Shown here piece by piece: positions 59,901 to 64,000 of a DNA stretch of 64,000 bases. The number at the start of each line of letters is the position of its first letter. Position 1 is the first letter of the stretch. Where the stretch lies: contig CM037850.1 of assembly GCA_021234535.1 (NCBI GenBank), positions 15,003,114 to 15,067,113 on the forward strand, written 5' to 3'. The notes beneath the pieces are model-generated. The model was not told the DNA's origin. It saw only the letters and a list, made by a program, of their open reading frames with translations, and searched no databases. The stretch comes from Stichopus chloronotus. Its lineage: Eukaryota; Echinodermata; Holothuroidea; Aspidochirotida; Stichopodidae. The position numbers and the translations under genes were made by a program.

Positions 59901-60447
59901 GAGGATTTATGACCATGATACAAATGTTGTGGTAATTATGTAATTACTCTACGTTATTGTGACAGAATAAAAACAATCAAAATTACGCTTGCACGGCAGA
60001 AGCCTTTGAAAGTGTATTTTTGTCATTGGTACCCTTATTTAGAAAATCACCCATTTGCTGAATAAAGGTGAAGACTTTGTGATTAGCTATTATGAGAAAT
60101 GTAGGTAGGTCAACGAAGACGCAGGAGGTGGGCGGTAAACTGCGACTTTCATTGTTGTGGCCTAGGCTATAAAAGTAAATGATGAAATGCAGTTGTCGCC
60201 TGTAAGTTGTTAACTTTAGGCTGTAATGCAACTTCTCAGAAGCCCTGTGAGAGAACATGTACTGTACAGTACTGTGCCTGTTTTAAGAATGTCCTATTTG
60301 ACTATAGCCTAGGCTAGGCGAAGTAGCGTAACGTTAGTGTGTACAAATTTACTAGCTAGGCCTATGTACATGTCCGACACAGACAAGAATGGAAATTCAG
60401 ATTTAAAAATAATCGACTTACACAACAGTCTCCTCATTATTATCCAT
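53646..60447 (-). CDS. Two-finger C2H2 protein with SAMD3-like C-terminus (5 exons, 435 aa)
   Basis: Model: 60447..60422, 58343..57614, 56941..56763, 54757..54679, 53939..53646 on the minus strand. Every junction has AG/GT and the phases agree throughout, ending at a TAG at 53,646. The ATG context is good (A at -3, G at +4). Residues 10-31 form a C2H2 finger (Cys10, 13, His26, 31) and 41-64 a second (Cys41, 46, His59, 64). Next come an acidic/Gln-rich linker, a helical segment and YVPILQTLVALLQLD near 235-249. The end (LAAAFLSIPGLFQE, TILGAATTWIEAFYVFNLGYP, FLQQIVLNID) resembles SAMD3-like animal proteins. Related long proteins have a large central domain that is absent here. The donor after residue 252 (GTATAT) is weak. 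Function is unknown; probably nuclear, perhaps transposon-derived. Confidence 0.68.
53990..54640 (+). pseudogene. Old LINE reverse-transcriptase fragment in an intron
   Basis: In shifting frames the plus strand shows CLEWCKSYLSP, then VPQGSKTGP (the reverse-transcriptase VPQGS motif). After a deletion come LDWLPIVLHVKLTIL, KCLHDGAP and RMCNELPREIQ, all typical of CR1/L2-like LINE C-termini. Several frame changes and stops mark it as ancient. It lies in the intron between exons 5 and 4 of the minus-strand gene, in the opposite orientation. Confidence 0.65.
54679..54757 (-). CDS. Exon 4: SAMD3-like region, part 2
   Basis: The phase-consistent acceptor is GATGCAAG; TGTTGTAG seven bases upstream is stronger in appearance but out of phase. 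The exon encodes LAAAFLSIPGLFQERITD and ends in phase 0 at a consensus donor GTAAGT. Confidence 0.68.
54790..55640. other. Intron sequence, no feature
   Basis: This is part of the large intron between exons 4 and 3; no coding or repeat signature was recognised. Confidence 0.4.
55655..55790 (+). repeat. GGCATGGCCATTTGGCC-type dispersed repeat
   Basis: A GC-richer patch has GGGCATGGCCATTTGGCC, GGGCACCAAGGCCATTAG and GGGCATTACGGCCATTTTC, imperfect copies of a GGGCA..GGCCATT motif. The surrounding open frame has no protein-like features. Confidence 0.35.
55985..56085. repeat. CCCACGGTAAAT short tandem repeat
   Basis: ACCCACGGTAAATGGATCA, CGCACGGTAAATTAATTA and ACCCACGGTCAATTGA are three diverged units. 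Confidence 0.45.
56130..56257. mobile_element. Fold-back (MITE-like) element, ~125 bp
   Basis: The left arm TGCATTAAATACAGGATAAT followed by CACTCGCACG matches the reverse complement of the right arm CGCTCGTGCATTATCCTG followed by TAATTAATGCAC, with small indels. The centre contains GTGCATCGCTTCGTTAAGCC. It lies in the intron between exons 4 and 3. No target duplication was resolved. Confidence 0.55.
56763..56941 (-). CDS. Exon 3: SAMD3-like region, part 1
   Basis: Acceptor CTGTGCAG and donor GAAG/GTAAGG are both strong. The 59 codons include LMKHISVGLEKYSLTLLQKA and a basic RGRRTTRK patch before a helix. The two-base overhang AG is completed by the next exon to give Arg. Confidence 0.72.
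57035..57240 (+). mobile_element. Degenerate tRNA-derived SINE-like segment
   Basis: AATGGCCGGGTGGTATCAG resembles an A box and, about 50 bases on, AGATCAATTCCAGC is a weakened B box. The sequence after it (CTTAGTCAGACGTGGCTGCA) differs from the SINE at 6.6 kb. No flanking duplication was seen. It lies in the intron between exons 3 and 2 of the minus-strand gene. Confidence 0.38.
57614..58343 (-). CDS. Exon 2: two C2H2 fingers and helical linker
   Basis: The acceptor is GCATATAG, with the pyrimidine tract 20 bases further upstream; an alternative acceptor at 58,357 keeps the frame but not the phase. The exon encodes both zinc fingers, a linker with GGGDVADLGQPDEVQPDQGG, the helix ASIFLMRLREVHKTPQAACS and EFVDLLKHQRQSMEQEL. 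The open frame runs on to 57,470, so use of the donor at 57,613 is inferred from phase. Confidence 0.75.
58400..60421. other. Intron 1 of the C2H2/SAMD3-like gene
   Basis: AT-rich with no further exon or recognised repeat. Short open frames (for example minus strand 59,983-60,258) lack splice support. Confidence 0.5.
60422..60447 (-). CDS. Exon 1 of the C2H2/SAMD3-like gene
   Basis: ATG followed by seven codons (MDNNEETV) and two bases, then a consensus donor GTAAGT (60,421 downward). It is short, but its two-base overhang completes a Val codon with the exon at 58,343, which leads straight into the CSSC of the first finger. Confidence 0.6.
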
Positions 60448-61000
60448 CGTGACCACCGAGGTTGTGTTGTCTGGTAATATGATCTGATGAATTAGAATCA
60501 GTACTGATTACGATCCTTCGGATATTAGAAGATTCAAACTCCACTCGTTCTAACGTTCGTTGAAACGACGCTTGTCGTACGCGTTATGATTATATTTCTA
60601 TCAAACGTGGTGGTACGGTACTACGCCGTTATTTGAAATCACACAGATCAACGTACGTACGTGTGTACGTGTGTGTACGTGCGGACAGTACAGCTCAGGG
60701 GTATATCCCGGATGCATACATGTAGATCTATGCCGAGCGCGGGAGGCTAGTTTTTTATTCGTACGTCAGCGAGGGGAAAATCGGTTTTTAGCAAATTTTT
60801 AAATTTGTTTTTAAAATCATGGTTAGGGGGCTGGGTCTACGATTACGGCGGTGATGGTATTCTTAACCCGTTCTTTCATAATCAGGTGTCAGAATTACGA
60901 AAAAAGGGTCCAAAAGCTGTTATTTTGGAATTAGGGACGCGGCCTATTTCCAAGAAACTGATTGGTCAGTGCAATTGACATTCCCCCTCGTTATACTATG
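60448..61000 (-). promoter_or_regulatory. Putative promoter region of the C2H2/SAMD3-like gene
   Basis: Upstream of the ATG the sequence becomes richer in CpG (many ACG/CGT, including an ACGTACGT tract at 60,655-60,690). A GATTGGTC (inverted CCAAT) lies at 60,961-60,968. No TATA box was convincing. Promoter function is inferred from position and composition. Confidence 0.3.
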
Positions 61001-61116
61001 AAAAAAAAAAAACTCACGCAAGGGCACGTGGGGGAGCGGACAAGGCGGGAAGTCTTATCCAGTGATCCATCTTTTCAACAGTCCATGGTGAAGCTGCTGT
61101 GACTTGAAAAGTTCAA

Positions 61117-61234
61117 ATGCGTTGCGTGGTGAAGTATTGTCCGCTCCTGTGGATGTGTCACCGTTTCCAGAAAGAAGAAGTGGTCACATTATTTCATCTT
61201 ACACCAATTACAATAAGACTAATGCAGATATTTG
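61117..61234 (+). CDS. Possible short first exon, weak THAP-like start
   Basis: ATG at 61,117 opens MRCVVKYC, later HRFQKEE, and reaches a donor GTATGT at 61,235. The start and RFQKE recall a THAP finger, but the spacing is too short and the fit switches frame, so this is weak. It would share a bidirectional promoter with the minus-strand gene. Confidence 0.15.
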
Positions 61235-61429
61235 GTATGTGAATATTTGGTGTTGTTGACGCTGATGGGGCAACTATCTTATCTGTGCATGGAAAAAATC
61301 GAACAGATTTACTAGCCTCTCAAAGCCTGCATTCAAGAGTTCAAAGTTCATATCGTTATGGCCCGATTCTTGAGAACTGCCTCATAACAACCTATGACAA
61401 GCAATTCCAAATATGGACAACTGACTGGC

Positions 61430-61700
61430 ACTCCCCCCCCCCCTGGAAAATCAAAAATTTGAAAAAACGTATAAAAATAAAGAAAAAAGCGAACAAAACG
61501 TGTTTTCCCTATTTATATGAGGTAAATAGGCTTTACAAATGGTCTTTCCAGCGATCTAGGAGGCATTTCGGGCCAAAATTTTCTTGCGCTTCGCGCAAAC
61601 TCATGGTGTTGCAGACCTTTTGCCCCCAAGAAATTTTTGCCCCCCTCCTGAATTTTTTTTCTGCGGACGCCCATGCTAGACACCCAAAATTAAGACAAAG
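61430..61700 (+). repeat. C-tract and GCGCTTCGCGC repeat scrap
   Basis: A C-run at 61,432-61,441, then TTGCGCTTCGCGCAAA (a short palindrome), then CCCCCCTCCTGAATTTTTTTTCTGCGGACG. It resembles the G-tract dispersed repeats in reverse orientation. The 149-codon open frame over it is judged spurious. Confidence 0.4.
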
Positions 61701-62324
61701 GTTCAACAATTCGGGCAAAACTTGCAGGCCTTAAAACTCGGGGCTGAGACAAAGAGCGTCAATGGGAACTGCAGCATGCGTAGCCGTAGTGGTGAGGATA
61801 CGCGCGGTATGCCAATCTCTCGATCAATATACGTTAACTTTTCGGTATGCTTGGGCCTAGGCCTATGGGCTACTTGTGAGGGCGAAGATGGAAAAAATAC
61901 TCACATTCCATGGAGGGCAATCCATTAGTCCGTCTGACAGAGAGTTCGGGTCACCAACTAATAAATAATGATGTCTTCAGAATTCGTACAGAACCTCGCT
62001 CCCCCTCCCCCAAAGAAAATCGGGTAGGTACCGTAGGCGTGATGGGAAGGGGTGTCGTATGACTCGAGAGAAAACTGGTGAAAAGTTTAGTCCGTCCGGG
62101 GCTGTGCTCATTTCCATATCAGCGAACGAGTAAGACATCGGCAAAAGACTTGACGTCGACCCAACGTCGATGGACGTTGAATCGTCCCAACATTGATTCG
62201 ACGACGCATCGATTTGCAATATGTGAATATTTGATATCAAGTTCCCCCACAGGCCTGGTCAACGCTCTGGGCCTGAGAAGGTCTATTTATAGCATGCTTA
62301 CGATAGCCCAATTGCTGGTCGGGA

Positions 62325-62960
62325 GTGTTGGTCGGTAACGCTAGTCGGTATGTTTGGTCAGTCCAAAATGTTAGTCGGTCAAACTTGTCCGTCGAAACTG
62401 TCTTGTCTGTCAATGTTATTCACTCTAGTCCGTTCAACTATTCTAGTCAGTGAAGAAATATCACTGATCGGTAATTAACGGACTAATATCACCGACCAAT
62501 TTGGTGAGCTTTGGTTAGTCCGTAGCGACTGACCAATCTATGGACTAACGCAATCGATGGTCAGTGACGTCTGTGACTAGTTTAAGTTTTCAGTGAGGAG
62601 TCTCACAACCGTGTCATGAATACACAATGGCTAAGTATGCAAATTTGTGACGTTAAGAGATGGACTCCCATAATTTGTCCCTTGTTAATCCTTTGTTTAT
62701 GTAACCTTTATTTCAAGGACACTTGAGAATTTTTTATGCCCAGAGGGTTCATTTTGGAAGCATGTATTTTTCCTAAAATAATATCGATATAACTTACCAA
62801 TGTGAAACTCAGTAATTAAGTAATGAAGAGCCAAAATGTGTAGGTTTAACAAAAGAAAAACTGACACTGTCCAACACTCCACGTCATCTGTTTTGCATTT
62901 TTTTTTCAAATTTTGGAAAGTCATATCTCAAAAAGGTAATAGATATAAGCAAAATTCAAA
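62325..62960 (+). repeat. CCGACTAA cluster and R3 body, second copy
   Basis: TTGGTCGGTAACGCTAGTCGG and related octamers (62,325-62,580) are followed by the R3 body (62,610-62,960), matching the layout at 51,715-52,960. Confidence 0.65.
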
Positions 62961-63024
62961 TGGATTTTCACTCAGGATTTTACTTGGAAAATTTTGAGTG
63001 AATGGTACACTTTTCTAGAAACAA

Positions 63025-63540
63025 CCTTTAAGTGTATCTCGATTGAAACAGTAGAGGTAACCAACTGTAATCAGAAATTACAGTGAAAAAACAAAAACAG
63101 GGATATATTTTTTATCCTGATCCCCGGGTCTGACATACTGCAGACGGTACAACTTGCAACTAGTCGAGTAGTTTCGATTTCAATGATTGGAATATAAGAC
63201 TAAAAGTTGATGAATATCTCCATTATACCGCTTTATATACTGTAAAATGTTTTTGTTCCTTTTGGGGATTCATTGTAAATGTCATTTCAAATTAAAAGCT
63301 AAATCCCTTACTATTTTACCCCTTCCTGTGTATGTCGGCTCTCTAACACCATTCCATGTGTAGCACCATACCATTTTGGTATAGACTTGTTAAGTTGAAT
63401 GGTAACATAGGATATATGTTAAAAGACGCAATTCCTGTTTGCTCCTGTTTCTTTTCAATTCTTACTGTGACTGCCACTGTTTTGTATGTAAATTCGAACG
63501 GTTCGTTCTTACCTCTTCGTCTTTATTCTTTGTTTTTATC
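63025..63540 (-). repeat. Dispersed repeat R2, inverted copy
   Basis: Reverse complement of 47,100-47,725, including TATCTCGATTGAAACAG, GTACAACTTGCAACTAGTCG and CCATTCCATGTGTAGCACC. It directly abuts the R3 copy and the R1 copy, so three families lie side by side. Confidence 0.8.
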
Positions 63541-64000
63541 TCATCGCCCTATAGGGGCTAGATGAGATATTGTAGTCACTTGGCTAGTGGAGCTATATAT
63601 TGCACTGTGCACCCATGGGAGAATGGTTGCCATGGAAACGCTTGGAGTGGGTGAGTAGCGACACCCCGGGGTACCCCATGGTAGAGTGGCCATGGGTACA
63701 GGGGGGTCCTGTTGGGTGGTATAAATGAAAACGTGTCCGTGCCAATGCGTGTGAGTGTGTGCGTATGTGTGTTAGCGTGCGTGTGTGGGCGTGTGTGTGG
63801 GTGTGTGTGTGTGCGTCCGGACCTGTCAAAATTGTGGTTTTTCCTGAATAGTTTGAAAAGTGTATGAGCGATTAAGCTGAAACTTGGTAGGGTTGTGCAT
63901 GATGTCAATATGTGCGAGATGTAATAGTTGTATGGTAAATCGAGTCAAATTTGTTGATTTTTTGAGAAAAAAGCCAATTTTGCCCCAAAATTGGTATTTC
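63540..64000 (-). repeat. Dispersed repeat R1, third copy (inverted, runs off the window)
   Basis: It starts with TATCTCATCGCCCTATAGG, passes the ACCCAACAGGA block in reverse and a GT-rich tract (63,745-63,815). It ends in the sub-repeat core (TTTGCCCCAAAATTGG) at the window edge. Confidence 0.8.

Noticed and set aside
61117..61234. Clear THAP-domain exon
   Set aside because: The CxxC spacing and the RFPK-like part do not lie in one frame at normal THAP distances.
61285..61734. 149-codon open frame
   Set aside because: It covers C-tract and fold-back repeat sequence, with Lys-rich and low-complexity composition and no family resemblance.

Overview
The window looks like nuclear DNA of an animal, most likely a marine deuterostome invertebrate and plausibly an echinoderm such as a sea cucumber; that identification is inference. 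It is AT-rich. Coding exons are bounded by GT/AG introns. The repeats include a tRNA-derived SINE with target-site duplications, a CR1/L2/Jockey-type LINE, two Penelope-like fragments, a large satellite array and many dispersed or tandem repeats. Nothing bacterial (operons, Shine-Dalgarno sites) is visible. No expression or homology search was possible, so family names rest on motif recognition.

Layout. 1-5 kb: intergenic repeats and two weak exon-like segments. 6.6-6.9 kb: a SINE flanked by exact 15-bp duplications. 7.8 kb: a lone first exon with a C2H2 finger, matching the finger spacing of the gene at 53-60 kb. 8.3-9.6 kb: a block of direct and inverted repeats. 11.6-17.4 kb: the main coding island, a Zisupton/HMGXB3-type transposase gene read left to right. 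In order it encodes zinc-finger and CxC cysteine regions, a SWIM finger, a D-D-E-like catalytic core carrying a SAP domain, then a tail with a Ulp1-type SUMO protease, a PHD finger and a SprT-like HExxH metalloprotease. One in-frame stop and two frame changes break it, so it is an old or damaged copy, but every recognised catalytic residue remains. 17.4-22.2 kb: repeats, some with AGGTCA half-sites.

22.2-31.75 kb holds about 43 tandem monomers of roughly 224 bp with higher-order structure (2022-bp and 4935-bp offsets). 33.3 kb has a coding remnant. 34.9-37.95 kb is a 5'-truncated LINE on the minus strand, inserted into a dispersed repeat whose intact copy lies at 3.3-4.2 kb; one stop and two frame changes inactivate it. 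39.9-41.7 kb carries local tandem duplications. 42.8-44.8 kb carries two convergent Penelope-like GIY-YIG fragments. 45-53 kb is repeats, including a TGACTTG minisatellite, a long palindrome, a 400-bp tandem duplication and CCGACTAA-rich DNA. Several of these recur at 62.3-63.5 kb, some inverted.

53.6-60.45 kb, minus strand, carries the best intact gene: five exons whose phases all agree give a 435-residue protein with two N-terminal C2H2 fingers and a C-terminal part resembling SAMD3-like proteins. A LINE relic, a fold-back element and a SINE-like segment sit in its introns. 60.5-62.3 kb is its upstream region and G/C-tract repeats. The window ends in an inverted third copy of the 3.3-kb repeat. 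The transposase and its protease tail are the only genes that would act as one system; the minus-strand gene appears independent.
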